From Corylus avellana (lineage: Eukaryota; Streptophyta; Magnoliopsida; Fagales; Betulaceae), in contig NC_081542.1 in the NCBI RefSeq assembly GCF_901000735.1, positions 43,502,238 through 43,566,237 of the forward strand: 64,000 bases of DNA, given 5' to 3'. Positions 63,971 through 64,000 of the stretch are shown one piece after another (the stretch's first letter is position 1; every line of letters starts with the position of its first letter). Under the pieces are notes generated by a model that was not told the origin of the DNA, ran no database searches, and saw nothing but the letters and a program-made list of their open reading frames with translations. The translations under genes were made by a program, and so were the position numbers.

Positions 63971-64000
63971 CTACTCCAAGCCAAGGTTCTTCCTCAAGCC
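63971..64000 (-). CDS. Tandem GST paralogue, C-terminal end only
   Basis: Read on the minus strand from the window edge, the last codons give GLRKNLGLE and a TAG stop at 63973-63971. They align with KKLGLE and the stop of the GST at 60344-62788. The rest of the gene lies to the right of the window. The shared flank leaves little doubt that this is a tandem tau-class GST copy. Confidence 0.8.
   Translation of the reverse strand, partial: GLRKNLGLE

Overview
This window is nuclear DNA from a flowering plant, most likely a eudicot and possibly a woody, heterozygous one. The evidence is GT-AG introns, AT-rich spacers full of small transposons, and proteins with clear plant orthologues (WAPL, CPL1, VIP5, a tau-class glutathione transferase). 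The species cannot be named from the sequence. I found no bacterial, viral or organellar gene block, no CRISPR array, and no gene system that looks wholly new.

Layout, left to right: (1) first coding exon of a clathrin light chain on the minus strand, running off the left edge; (2) a complete 17-exon CPL1-type RNA polymerase II CTD phosphatase with two dsRNA-binding domains (4049-14681, minus), whose introns hold a TRIM retrotransposon and a hAT-like element; (3) an 8 kb spacer rich in MITEs, with one probable solo LTR; (4) a complete 13-exon WAPL cohesin-release factor (22783-31620, plus); (5) a five-exon epoxide-hydrolase-type alpha/beta hydrolase (minus); (6) a 100-N assembly gap, followed by a near-identical second copy of the preceding 6.6 kb (3' part of WAPL plus the hydrolase); (7) a diverged third hydrolase (43201-45692, minus); (8) intron-free VIP5/RTF1 of the PAF1 complex (48336-50315, plus); (9) an intron-free GT32-type glycosyltransferase (52770-54152, plus); (10) a 6 kb spacer with a SINE and a MITE; (11) a two-exon tau glutathione S-transferase (minus) and, at the right edge, the last codons of a tandem paralogue.

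Exon boundaries for CPL1, WAPL, the three hydrolases and the GST were read by hand. In every complete gene the exon lengths sum to a multiple of three, every junction uses GT-AG, and the joined protein matches the family from end to end. Three neighbours (CPL1, WAPL, VIP5) act in transcription or chromatin, but plant genes are not in operons and I infer no joint function.

The most important structural point is the repeat around the N gap. Copy 1 stops exactly at the gap and copy 2 starts exactly after it, with SNPs and small indels of the kind seen between alleles. This is best explained as two overlapping haplotype contigs joined end to end, not as a true tandem duplication. The most informative biology is in the mobile elements: four Mutator-type MITEs with 9-bp target duplications, three tRNA-derived SINEs, a TRIM with a recognisable primer-binding site, and a hAT-like element with a duplicated terminus.
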